DNA of 64,000 nucleotides, taken from contig JANBQS010000003.1 in NCBI GenBank assembly GCA_027577415.1, positions 1-64,000 of the forward strand. The letters run 5' to 3'. A program made the position numbers and the translations under genes. Numbering within the stretch: position 1 is the first letter of the stretch; every line of letters begins with the position of its first letter. This stretch comes from Coemansia sp. RSA 922 (Eukaryota; Kickxellomycota; Kickxellomycetes; Kickxellales; Kickxellaceae). Below, in pieces: positions 9,248 to 17,158 of this stretch. Below the pieces are notes generated by a model. It ran no database searches, was not told where the DNA came from, and was given only the letters and a program-made list of their open reading frames with translations.

Positions 9248-10924
9248 CTAATGATAAACAACCTCCAAAAGCCTATTGAGCTGAGGTGCATACTTGCAGA
9301 GTATTGGGTTGTCGAGAGCATCAGTAACCTTTGCCTGAAAATCTTTATTAGGGCTACTCATTAGTCCTCCTATTCTATAGAGCTTTGGACATATCAGCAC
9401 CAAACCCAACATAAAATCAGTCAATGTGGGGACGAATAGGCGGTTGACAGAAGTCATGGACCAAAGTCGTAAATTCTTTCCTGCATCGCAATATCTGGAA
9501 ACAATGTGGTCAGGCAGTTCATCTGGCGAAATGTTTTCAAGCTTGGGTCCCAGAGAATTAACACCACCTTCATAGTAGACAAGGGATGGAATTGCCTGGA
9601 GTATGCTTAACATGTCAAAAACTGATATACTTTCACGCAACTTCACTTCTTGGACATTCTGAAAGTATTGACCGTGGTTAATTGATGATAGAAAAATCTT
9701 GTCCATTCCCGGTGCTTTTATTTCCAGCATTTTAGTTGCCTCTGTCATATTAATTAATATCCCGCCTATATCGACTTCTGAATTAACGGAGCTACTCCAA
9801 TCAAAATCAGCCCCATTGATACTTACACTCTGCAAAACATTGTTTTTACTCTTAAACACGCCCTCCCGAATCAGTGTGGCAACAGTATTATAGTCCAAAT
9901 ACATGCTCAATGACTGTAAGGTTGCGGAATTGCCTCGGAATAGCACATTGTCATTAAATGGATATGACTTGTCCAGCTTCAAAATTCGTAGCACAGGGAA
10001 TGGCGTTACACTTGAAGACTCCACCATTGTATTCGAGCTGTTAATATCTTTTGAAGCTAGATGCAGATATTTCAAATTTGGGTATATAAGAGCATCGCCA
10101 TTGTCATCGAGAATTAACTTGCCAGCAGCAGCAATAGGAAAAACTAGATATTGAAGCGTATGGGCAGACTTGTGCACCAGGGTTGTGCACATGCCTGATA
10201 TGTTTGTATAATCCATGGTAAGGTGGGAAAGTGGTGAGATTGAGTTAATGGTTGACCTGTTTTTAATGTCAACTCTGCATAGCTTGAGACAAGAATGCTT
10301 TGTATTGGCATAAAGCACACTGGCAAATGTCTCTAACACTATGTCATCCAATCCGATTTCATCAATATTTCCACTAGTCACTGGAATTATTCCTCTGAAA
10401 CATGTCACATCTAATGCAGTTGCTGCTGGAGCCATTGACTTGAGTAGCCTGGCCAACTCTAGAGTGTTGGCAATGATAATGGCTTTAGAATAAGAGCCAT
10501 CAGTAGGATAATCGCCTAAACTTATAGTTAGTTTGCTAGCCAAGGGAAAGCATTTGGTGTCTCCTATATAGTCGACCAGTAGTTTGTGGGCAATTCCATT
10601 AATAACATCAGGCACGGGGATGATAAAAGATAACTCCCTGGCTAACTCTGTGGCATTAGGTGGCAGCGATTTCTGTCTCATCCACATTGGACGGCTGAGA
10701 CGCACTTCATTATTCGTGGCATTGATATTGAGGCTGAGCTTTCTCCATAGAAACTGGAGAGCTTCTTGACGCCAAGATGAACACACGGACATTAGCCCCT
10801 TGAGGTTATCCACCTCACAGTAATGCCTATGATCCGGAAGCCACTTTTCTGCTATTACTCGCTGGAGGATTGAGCGTAGAACATCTACAGGAAGAGATTG
10901 AGCTGGAGACAATTGATTGAACAT
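9248..10924 (-). CDS. F-box-like/LRR protein within the ubiquitin-like cluster
   Basis: A 558-residue protein. Its N-terminus reads like an F-box: LPVDVLRSILQRVI, then LMSVCSSWRQEALQFLWRKL, i.e. the LP...(I/L)L...V...W(R)..A pattern that contacts Skp1. The remaining 480 residues are irregular leucine-rich repeats (for example LKLCRVDI, LKYLHLAS, LRILKLDKSY, LQSLSMYL), as expected of a substrate-recognition domain. In an SCF ubiquitin ligase such a protein would choose the substrate. It lies between ubiquitin-like genes 2 and 3 on the same strand and carries the same upstream element. No intron is needed. Two related but broken F-box-like genes lie at 20.1 and 60.0 kb. The F-box call is by pattern; substrates are unknown. 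Confidence 0.65.
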   Translation of the reverse strand: MFNQLSPAQSLPVDVLRSILQRVIAEKWLPDHRHYCEVDNLKGLMSVCSSWRQEALQFLWRKLSLNINATNNEVRLSRPMWMRQKSLPPNATELARELSFIIPVPDVINGIAHKLLVDYIGDTKCFPLASKLTISLGDYPTDGSYSKAIIIANTLELARLLKSMAPAATALDVTCFRGIIPVTSGNIDEIGLDDIVLETFASVLYANTKHSCLKLCRVDIKNRSTINSISPLSHLTMDYTNISGMCTTLVHKSAHTLQYLVFPIAAAGKLILDDNGDALIYPNLKYLHLASKDINSSNTMVESSSVTPFPVLRILKLDKSYPFNDNVLFRGNSATLQSLSMYLDYNTVATLIREGVFKSKNNVLQSVSINGADFDWSSSVNSEVDIGGILINMTEATKMLEIKAPGMDKIFLSSINHGQYFQNVQEVKLRESISVFDMLSILQAIPSLVYYEGGVNSLGPKLENISPDELPDHIVSRYCDAGKNLRLWSMTSVNRLFVPTLTDFMLGLVLICPKLYRIGGLMSSPNKDFQAKVTDALDNPILCKYAPQLNRLLEVVYH

Positions 10925-11080
10925 AGTGGTTACTAAAAACTTGTTGAAAAGTACTAAAAATGTGTGGATAGCTTGGGTGAAAACAATAAATGGCTAAAAA
11001 AAGTGTGGAGCAAAAAAAGAAAAGAAGGAGGCGGAGGGAATTCTCAAGAAAGCTCCTCCTTTAGTGGCAGTCCAATTCCT

Positions 11081-11087
11081 TTGACTG
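11081..11087 (-). promoter_or_regulatory. Shared TTGACTG element, F-box-like gene
   Basis: TTGACTG, preceded by TTCC, 157 bp upstream of the F-box-like start codon. It is the same core as before the ubiquitin-like genes, which suggests common control. Confidence 0.4.
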
Positions 11088-11116
11088 CTTTTGTGAGAGG
11101 GCTACAAAGATTATTC

Positions 11117-11146
11117 AGAAAAAAAGGCAAAAAGGCAAAAAGGCAA
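11117..11146. repeat. AAAAAGGC microsatellite
   Basis: Three to four tandem copies of AAAAAGGC-like units in the intergenic region upstream of the F-box-like gene. Confidence 0.7.
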
Positions 11147-11462
11147 ATGAAGCAAAGGCAATAGCTTGATACCTCCATTAGCAAATGTTTATTGACGGTC
11201 AACACTGGCATAAAAAAAGTATTTTGACACAGAACATGCTTTTCAGAGCCGCTTCAATACAAACTAATATATGGCTATTCACTTTCTCCTATAAACAAAA
11301 GGTGTATCGACATTATAGAGTAAAGCAGACGTGTTTTATTTTATATTTCTACCTAAAAAAGTAAAAGTACCATGCAATGATACTACACACTACATGCTGT
11401 TTACATAAAGTGGTGTTGTCTGTGTAGACACTGGGCCCTAAGAAATTCTGTTAATGACAAAC

Positions 11463-11795
11463 TCATTCCTCTGTCTTTTTCTCGGCTTTCCTTTTTACAT
11501 TAATACGCAGGGAGTCATCACTAATCAACCTGCCTCCCATCAATTTTCCAAAAACGTTAACCGTACTATCTACTTTAACTCCGTAAGATTCCAACGTTCG
11601 CTCCTTCTCAAGTTTGCCTCCTTGAAACTGCAAATAAGATACCTTTTTCATTTTCAAGAAGCGGCATATGTCATTATAGAGCGAGCTTGAAGGTTGTGTC
11701 AAATCAACAACTATGTCTGTTTTGTTTGTTTCTAGACCACCTTGTGAGTTGGTATAGGCCACACAAAATGTTACGTGAAACTTGGTAGTAAGCAT
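11463..11795 (-). CDS. Ubiquitin-like protein with Gly-Gly and C-terminal tail (cluster member 3)
   Basis: A 110-residue protein from the ATG at 11795; earlier codons in frame are not preceded by an ATG in good context. It is the most ubiquitin-like member. After the helix (SLYNDICRFLKMK), residues 55-88 follow ubiquitin almost position by position: YLQFQGGKLEKERTLESYG, then VKVDSTVNVFGKLMGG. In ubiquitin the same stretch is LIFAGKQLEDGRTLSDYN, then IQKESTLHLVLRLRGG. Gly87-Gly88 thus falls at the ubiquitin C-terminus and is followed by a 22-residue basic/acidic tail, as in ubiquitin-family precursors cleaved by deubiquitinases. It has no PY motif. Processing and conjugation are inference. It could equally be a non-conjugating domain in which the Gly-Gly is incidental. 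Confidence 0.68.
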   Translation of the reverse strand: MLTTKFHVTFCVAYTNSQGGLETNKTDIVVDLTQPSSSLYNDICRFLKMKKVSYLQFQGGKLEKERTLESYGVKVDSTVNVFGKLMGGRLISDDSLRINVKRKAEKKTEE

Positions 11796-12107
11796 AGTGG
11801 CGCTGACAAATATATATTTTGCAAAAAAAAAAATAATAATAATGAGCGAAGTGAAAGAGAAAAGGGGGTTTGAAATAAGTTCAGATGCAAGCACAGAGGA
11901 TTGGGGGAGGCGAGCAGCACCTTTCTTTGTTTCCTTTTGGCGTGAGACATCTGAATTGGCATGCCCCCAAAAACCACGCTGACTGCAGGGAACGTTGGGT
12001 AAGAGCTCTCATCTAGAAATCAAGTAATCAAGCAGTCCTTTGGCTACAAATGCAGGCCAACAACTGCCAACTACTATTCAAGTTGTGTTGCCTGTGTACT
12101 TAAACCC
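11796..12107. other. Promoter region of cluster gene 3
   Basis: About 310 bp. The first 30 bp contain an A-rich tract next to the start codon. GTGAGACATCTGAATTGGC (11942-11960) resembles the GTGAGACTTTGCCAA module before genes 4 and 5. CTGACTG follows at 11979-11985. No gene is seen. Confidence 0.4.
11979..11985 (-). promoter_or_regulatory. Variant TTGACTG element (CTGACTG), cluster gene 3
   Basis: One mismatch to the shared core, 184 bp upstream of the start at 11795. Confidence 0.3.
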
Positions 12108-12425
12108 TCAGGGTTTGTATTGCGGTGGACGTATATTTTTTTCACTTTCATTGTAATTGAGCAAAGGCACCTCTCTAACAAATACATGTCCTCCACTACA
12201 TATACTAGTATTACTCATTATCTGAGTAAGCTCCATATCCTCATTATCTACATTGAATATAATTTGTTCATGTCCCAACTCTAGTTTATTTGCTACTTTC
12301 TCATAGAAGGTGCTTATTGGTACATCTACATCTACCTCTACATCAGCCGCCTTTATGATTGTCCTACCATGAATATCGTCATAGGAGCACAGCAAAAAAG
12401 ACAAAACGTATATATTCTCATGCAT
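12108..12425 (-). CDS. Small ubiquitin-like protein with C-terminal PPxY motif (cluster member 4)
   Basis: A 105-residue protein, the same length as member 2. The hydrophobic first strand (MHENIYVLSFLLCSY) is followed by IIKAADVEVDVDVPISTFYE, the clearest copy of the cluster consensus. A helix (KVANKLELG), a QIIFNVD strand and a GGHVFVREV strand complete the beta-grasp pattern. The C-terminus is RPPQYKP, a PPxY motif three residues from the end. No lysine-Gly-Gly conjugation tail is present, so if it works in ubiquitin biology it would be as a binding module or adaptor. The start ATG (12425) follows an AT-rich leader. Function is unknown. Confidence 0.6.
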   Translation of the reverse strand: MHENIYVLSFLLCSYDDIHGRTIIKAADVEVDVDVPISTFYEKVANKLELGHEQIIFNVDNEDMELTQIMSNTSICSGGHVFVREVPLLNYNESEKNIRPPQYKP

Positions 12426-12810
12426 GTTTGCTTGAGAGAAAATGAGAATAGTTAGTAAATAGCTTAAAAAAGAAGAAAAATACTGGAGTGTTTGACAAAA
12501 AATAGAAGGGAAAAGAATCCCGCTGTTGTAAAAAATTGGGGGTTTGAAGGGGAAAAAAATACTAACGCCTTTTCTTTTCCACTGAGACTTTGCCAACCAC
12601 TGTCATTGTCTTTTCCCTTTGGCTGCAACGATGGAACATGGAGACTTCTGCCTGGTCACTTCTTTAAAACAAGTATTTATTGTCCTCTTTTTAAGCAAAA
12701 ACAATAAAAATAAAACAACTGCTAAAGTAGTACCACTTGCTTGTTCCATTGACTGCGCTGTACTTGTTTTGCAAGTAAACTTGAAAGATACTAGTACTAC
12801 AATATTCCCC
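12426..12810. other. Promoter region of cluster gene 4 and 3' flank of gene 5
   Basis: About 385 bp with no gene. It contains the 12581-12625 module shared with gene 5's promoter and a second TTGACTG at 12749-12755. Confidence 0.45.
12581..12625 (-). promoter_or_regulatory. Duplicated promoter module, cluster gene 4
   Basis: The plus strand reads TGAGACTTTGCCAA, then about ten bases later CATTGTCTT, and ends with TTTGGCTG. The same order and spacing recur at 13278-13322 before gene 5. It lies 160-200 bp upstream of the start at 12425. Confidence 0.5.
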
Positions 12811-13077
12811 CTACGTCGAATATGGAGGTAAAGTTTCGCTCATAACAGACACTACAAAATTGTCATCTATTTTATAAACATTCAGCTGGTCAGTATCCTC
12901 CAGAGTAAATCGCTCGGCGATAAATCTGATGGCATTGGTATTACCAAAGCCCAACTTCTCAGCAACATTCTTGTAGAGCGTGAAAACTGGGGCATCAACG
13001 TCCACCTCAATTGCTATTGGGTCATTTTCTTCAGTAGTGCTTGAGCTGCCAGTCCACATCTTAAACTTGATGAGCAT
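12811..13077 (-). CDS. Small ubiquitin-like protein with C-terminal LPxY motif (cluster member 5)
   Basis: An 88-residue protein. IAIEVDVDAPVFTLYKNVA fits the cluster consensus and is followed by a helix (EKLGFGN), an IRFIAERF strand, a TLEDTDQLNVYKI turn and a final strand (NFVVSVM). It ends LPPYST, an LPxY/PY-type WW ligand within the last six residues, like members 2 and 4. Residues 10-18 (TGSSSTTEE) are an acidic and Ser/Thr-rich insertion. It is the most upstream gene in the tandem series on this strand. Fold and partner are inferred from pattern only. Confidence 0.6.
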   Translation of the reverse strand: MLIKFKMWTGSSSTTEENDPIAIEVDVDAPVFTLYKNVAEKLGFGNTNAIRFIAERFTLEDTDQLNVYKIDDNFVVSVMSETLPPYST

Positions 13078-13641
13078 TTGTAAAGGTTCAAACGTTGTTA
13101 TAACAAAAGAAAATAGGTCCTAGAATAATGAATATAGAATGAAAAGCAATAAAGATGTTCTGCAGAAGAAAAAAAAAATAGGTGCACTGGTGTGTCTAAA
13201 AAAGGCAGGTGAAGACGATATGCTAAATTTAAAGAGCAAAGAGTGGAGACAGGGAGCGCCTTTACCTTCTTTGTGTGGTGAGACTTTGCCAATGGCCATC
13301 ATTGTCTTGCCCTCGTTGACTGTAGGGATAGTGGGTGGGGCCTCTCATCTGTCCATCAGGCAATGATGTAAGTATTGGCTCACATTAGCAAGTATGTAGC
13401 TACCAACAAAGGCTTTCTTTGTGCTATCAGCAGTTGAAACTAGAGACATGGCACTAGTTGCGCTATAGCTACTTTGCTAATTTGTGCGTAGTTCCAGATT
13501 GTTTGCTATTGGTGATCGAGCGATCAATAATCACACAATCAAGCCATTACTAGTGTGATAAGAAATAATGAATTTCAGAGCTCGGAGGTTCAATCGACCT
13601 CTTTCGTCTCCACACTTTCTTTTTAGTTTCACATATTCGAA
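13078..13641. other. Intergenic region between cluster gene 5 and MIC26/27
   Basis: About 560 bp that must hold the promoters of two divergent genes. The left part carries the module at 13278-13322; nothing further is recognised. A stem-like GAGGT/ACCTC at about 13586-13602 looks like an isolated tRNA T-arm but has no tRNA around it. Confidence 0.4.
13278..13322 (-). promoter_or_regulatory. Duplicated promoter module, cluster gene 5
   Basis: TGAGACTTTGCCAA, CATTGTCTT and a terminal TTGACTG (13316-13322), in the same order as the module at 12581-12625, 200-245 bp upstream of the start at 13077. Confidence 0.5.
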
Positions 13642-14522
13642 ATGGCTCAGCAAATTGCACGGGTAAGTGCCTGTTAATCTTAATGACACGTTAATGGCCA
13701 AGTAGTTCATTTCGTAGGTACTAAAAAAATCGTTCACACACAATAATTTAGGTGGTGACTATGTTGGGAGCAGCCTCTGCCACGGCGGTAGCGATTACGA
13801 CGCCGGTGTTTGCCGACAGCAAAAAGTCCATTTACGATGAGCATCCACGAGAGTATCCCACGACGCCACACCAGCAACCGCCAACACGGATTATGGCCTT
13901 GCTACGCGAAGCACGGCACGAAGCCACTCAGGCGCTTACCATGGCACAGGTTCACGGTCAGATAGTAGTTGACCGGTGGATCAGCGTAGAAAAGCAGGTA
14001 GCCGACGTAGTCAGACGCACTGTGCCAAAGGGAGAGAGTTTGGCGCCTGGCATTATCTACGTGGGTGTGGCGGCTTTGGCGGGACCTATTTTTACGAGGC
14101 GTCGCAACTTTGCTGTAAGATGGACGTCTCCTCTGGTGTTTGGTGCGATGGCGGCAGCCTATTTCTTGCCGGGAACATCGACGGTCGTTTTGCGCAATGT
14201 GTGGGGCCGTTATGGCGATCCTCAGACTATCGATGTTCTGTGCGATAAATGGCAGAGTGTCAAAAAGGCCGAGCGCCAGCTAAGGGCTCGTGTGGCGAGT
14301 AATGTGCAGGAGCTCAGAATGTCCTTGCAACAGGGCAGAGGATTTGGAAAGACCAATGCCGTGGCTCCCATTGCTAGCGCAAAGGCAAAGGCTGAGGAGA
14401 TCAGAACTGTGGTGGAGGAGAAAGTGGAAGACATCGTGCACGAAGTAAAGGAACCAGCAAAAGAGGTCAAAATCGAAAAGAAACAGACTAAGCAGTTGCC
14501 ATTGGGATTCAAGGACAACTAA
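13642..14522 (+). CDS. MICOS complex subunit MIC26/MIC27 (apolipoprotein O-like)
   Basis: Exon 1 (13642-13662) encodes the first seven residues (MAQQIAR). An 89-bp intron (GTAAGT...TTTAG) is followed by exon 2 (13752-14522), giving 263 residues. The protein matches the ApoO/Mic26-Mic27 family of the mitochondrial contact-site and cristae-organising complex in the inner membrane. An N-terminal Ala/Thr-rich hydrophobic segment (MLGAASATAVAITTPVFA) is followed by a helical region. Two closely spaced hydrophobic helices come next (ESLAPGIIYVGVAALAGPIF and SPLVFGAMAAAYFLPGTSTV), separated by a basic FTRRRNFAVRW turn. A charged C-terminal tail (about 175-263) completes it. Without the intron the gene has no ATG at the correct N-terminus, which supports the two-exon model. 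Confidence 0.82.
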
Positions 14523-14613
14523 ATAATAGATATTTGATTTGTTTTTTGTTTGCAGAGTTATATTCGACAAGACATGTGAATATAAAAATACTAACAAAAA
14601 AGGTTTGACATTC

Positions 14614-15006
14614 TTAGTAGAAGTATCCGAGGATCTTTCCTCCGACGTGGCGGCGACGAGCCTCCTCGTGGTCCATGATACCAGCAGAGGTGGTCATAAC
14701 AATGTAGCCGAACAGACGAGAGGGAAGGAGGTCCGAGACCCACTGCTCAATGTCGGTGACCTTGATGGGGAAGCGAGGGGAGATAACACCGCACTTGTTC
14801 AGGCGACCAGTGAGCTGGATAACGATCTTTCCGGCGCGGTGGTCATCAACGATCTCAAACTCGCCAATGTATCCGTGTCTCTGCATAACGGACAAAAACT
14901 TGATAATGACCTTGGAGCTGGGACGCACCATAACCTGGCGCTTGCCTTGGCGCTCGGCATTGCTCATAGTCTTGAGGCAATCGTGGAGGACAGAAACGCG
15001 GACCAT
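14614..15006 (-). CDS. RPS22: 40S ribosomal protein S22 (uS8, S15a)
   Basis: A 130-residue protein that matches eukaryotic uS8 end to end: [20 protein letters not shown] at the start, then [29 protein letters not shown], and a C-terminus with [20 protein letters not shown] and the usual aromatic FY ending. It is a core small-subunit protein that binds 18S rRNA in the cytosolic ribosome. The length equals that of yeast Rps22. The coding region is uninterrupted. A probable 5'-UTR intron lies just upstream (separate entry). It converges on MIC26/27, with about 90 bp between stop codons. Confidence 0.97.
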   Translation of the reverse strand: MVRVSVLHDCLKTMSNAERQGKRQVMVRPSSKVIIKFLSVMQRHGYIGEFEIVDDHRAGKIVIQLTGRLNKCGVISPRFPIKVTDIEQWVSDLLPSRLFGYIVMTTSAGIMDHEEARRRHVGGKILGYFY

Positions 15007-15030
15007 TTTTTAAAATGTTTTAGGGGCAAG

Positions 15031-15218
15031 CTATAGAATGAAAAATGCGAATTTGTGATTTAGCAAAACTGATTTCGAATACGTACTTTGGAATTTGAGA
15101 AATGGCAAATTTGAAAATTCGCTCCCTTTTTTCTCAACTGCAATCCCAAAGTATGCCCTCAGTCGGACGCATCCATCGTTACAATGGATGCAGCAGCATT
15201 TTTGGGATTGGTACTCAC
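15031..15218 (-). other. Probable 5'-UTR intron of RPS22
   Basis: On the minus strand a GTGAGT donor (15213-15218) and an ATTCTATAG acceptor ending at 15031 frame a 188-bp intron. The acceptor lies 24 bp before the RPS22 ATG. A TTGCTAAAT branch-like site lies about 40 bp before the acceptor. Yeast ribosomal protein genes, including RPS22B, are known for introns near the start, so this is plausible but untested. Confidence 0.4.
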
Positions 15219-15355
15219 CGGTGCAGGCTTAAAAAAATAAGTATTTTTTGTGGATGGATACAAAAGAAAGATTCCAACGTCTATTTGGATCCACTTTAGA
15301 CCAGTACACTTTTCGCGTCTATAAAAAAAATTAGTTGATCGTCAGATTAGTCGAT

Positions 15356-16847
15356 TTAGATAGAGCCTTTTGCAGCGTCAAGCACGCCGCCAACCAAGTG
15401 TAGGCTGCCAGTGACCAGGACATGCGTGGGAGTAGCAGCGTAAGTGGCTTCGATGTAGGCGACGGCGTCGTCGATGGTTGGCAGCACTGTGGTCTTGCAG
15501 AGTGGAGAGTGGGTGGCCCAGATGCGCGCCGACTCTTTCTGCTGCGCAAGCTCAGCGTCATTGAGCACCGTGAAGTTGGCGCTGTCAGCACGGCGCGACA
15601 GATTCGGGCAGAACACGGCCTCGACAAAGTCGCAGCCGTTGGCGCTAAGCACTGCCAGCAACGCCTGCGCACTGCGGTTATGAGCAGCGTTGAACAGCAG
15701 TACTCTGGGACTTGAGCTGGCTCCAACGAACCACGCCGCACAGGCCGCCATGCTCTCGACTGTATGAGCGCCATCGACGTACCACGTCATTTCGGCGTGG
15801 CGGGGCGAGGCAAAGGTCTGCGACCGCCCGGGCCACTGCGCTTCGGCCAGGCCCTGAGTAATCCAAGCGTCGGATGCGTTGGATATCCCTTGCTTCCGTG
15901 CCCACTCGCGGCAGAGTGCCACTGCCAGCGCCGCATTGGTCCGCTGGTGGTCTCCAGCAATGCCCAACGTCACATCGGCGCTGAGCGGGCTTACTACTGT
16001 GGGCTTTGGTGCTTGCCGCTCAGCAGCACGCTCTCTAATAACGCGCAGTGCACTTTCGGGCTGGTCGACGGTAAACACCGCCACGTCCTTTTTAATAATG
16101 CCGGCTTTATGCCACGCAATCTCCTCAATCGTCGTTCCCAAAGCCCCCTGGTGGTCAATGCCCAACGAGGCAATCCCACAGACACTGGGCTGCCTGACTA
16201 CGTTGGTCGAATCATACTCGCCGCCTACGCCGACTTCCATAATCGCCACGTCGACGTTTTCAGCGAGAAACGTGTGGTATGCCATTAGGGTCAGAAACCT
16301 GAAATACATCGGCATACTGGGCGACTCCTCTGCGACTTTACGCAACGCCGGTAGCGGTGCTTTTAGTCTATCGTACGTCTGGTAAAAGTACTTGGCAAAG
16401 TCCCCACGCGACAAGGGCTGTCCGTTGATCTGGATTCGCTCGCGCACTTCGATCAGATGCGGGGATGTGAATAGTCCGATTTTAAGCGACTGCCCGGGCA
16501 TATGTGAGAGTATCGATTGAATGAACGCGCAAGTCGACCCTTTGCCCTTGGTCCCTGTTACGTGAATTACATTGAGCTTGTTTAGGTCGTCTACTTGGTG
16601 CCCGAGCTTCTCGATGAACGCTCCGAATTCAGGAAGACTGTTTTCGTTGATACGTCCGCCCGACGCCTTGATCTGCTCTAGTATCTGGTGGTTGGTCTGC
16701 AGGCCGTTCAAGTCGCTGACTGCCTTCTACAACATAAAGCAATAGAGTATTTAGCAAATAAGGCTCCAAGTCTAATGATGACGAATCACGGTCATAGTAA
16801 GGTCCCCCCTCCCGTACCAGGTAGGCGTCATCCGAGGCTGTGTCCAT
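15356..16847 (-). CDS. Folylpolyglutamate synthase
   Basis: Exon 1 (16818-16847) encodes MDTASDDAYL. A 91-bp intron (GTACGG...TTGTAG) separates it from exon 2 (15356-16726), which resumes with KAVSDLNGLQTN, the family's N-terminal motif. The product has 466 residues. It is a Mur-ligase-type ATP-dependent enzyme that adds glutamates to folates, in cytosol and mitochondria. Visible motifs are the P-loop VTGTKGKGST, LFTSPHLIEVRERIQING, GVGGEYDSTN, SLGIDHQGALGTTIEEIA with AWHKAGI, DGAHTVESM and FNAAHNRSA. The gene diverges from CDC50. The GTACGG donor is not the strongest consensus, so exon 1 could be somewhat different, but exon 2 is secure. Confidence 0.88.
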
Positions 16848-17158
16848 TGTAAAGTGCCGATAATAGAAAAATGGGGTGCGACGAAAGAAAAGAAAAGAAA
16901 AAGGACGTAAAGGAATCATCATCGTAAATACAGACTTTGTGATTGTGACCAAGTTAGGAAGAAACCAGATGCGCTCAAAAAAAAAAACAGCTCCCTCCCT
17001 AGTTTCGTACTGGGACGATCAGCATTCAAATCACACGCTTTGATTTACGCATGCCAAGGAAAGGGAGGGGCAAGCGGAGAAGCCAGGGCTAGACACTTTT
17101 GTATTCCGCAATCCTTTCATTTATTTATTTATTTTTTATTTTTATTTTATTGCAAATT
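16848..17158. promoter_or_regulatory. Divergent promoter region of FPGS and CDC50
   Basis: About 310 bp between two divergently transcribed genes. The CDC50 side ends in a long T/A-rich tract (ATTTATTTATTTATTTTTTATT) immediately before the ATG. No discrete factor site is recognised. Confidence 0.5.

Larger units (their letters stand above)
10925..11462. other. Intergenic: promoter of the F-box-like gene and 3' flank of cluster gene 3
   Basis: About 540 bp, AT-rich, with no gene. It holds the CCTTTGACTG element at 11079-11087 (157 bp upstream of the start at 10924) and a short AAAAAGGC-type tandem repeat at about 11117-11146. Confidence 0.5.

Noticed and set aside
7731..13077. Ubiquitin-like cluster as crinkler-type effector headers
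   Set aside because: Crinkler headers also have a ubiquitin-like fold, but these proteins lack the long C-terminal effector domain and carry PY tails instead. Kept only as an alternative.
13586..13602. T-arm-like hairpin GAGGT-TCAATCG-ACCTC
   Set aside because: No acceptor, anticodon or D-arm could be placed around it.
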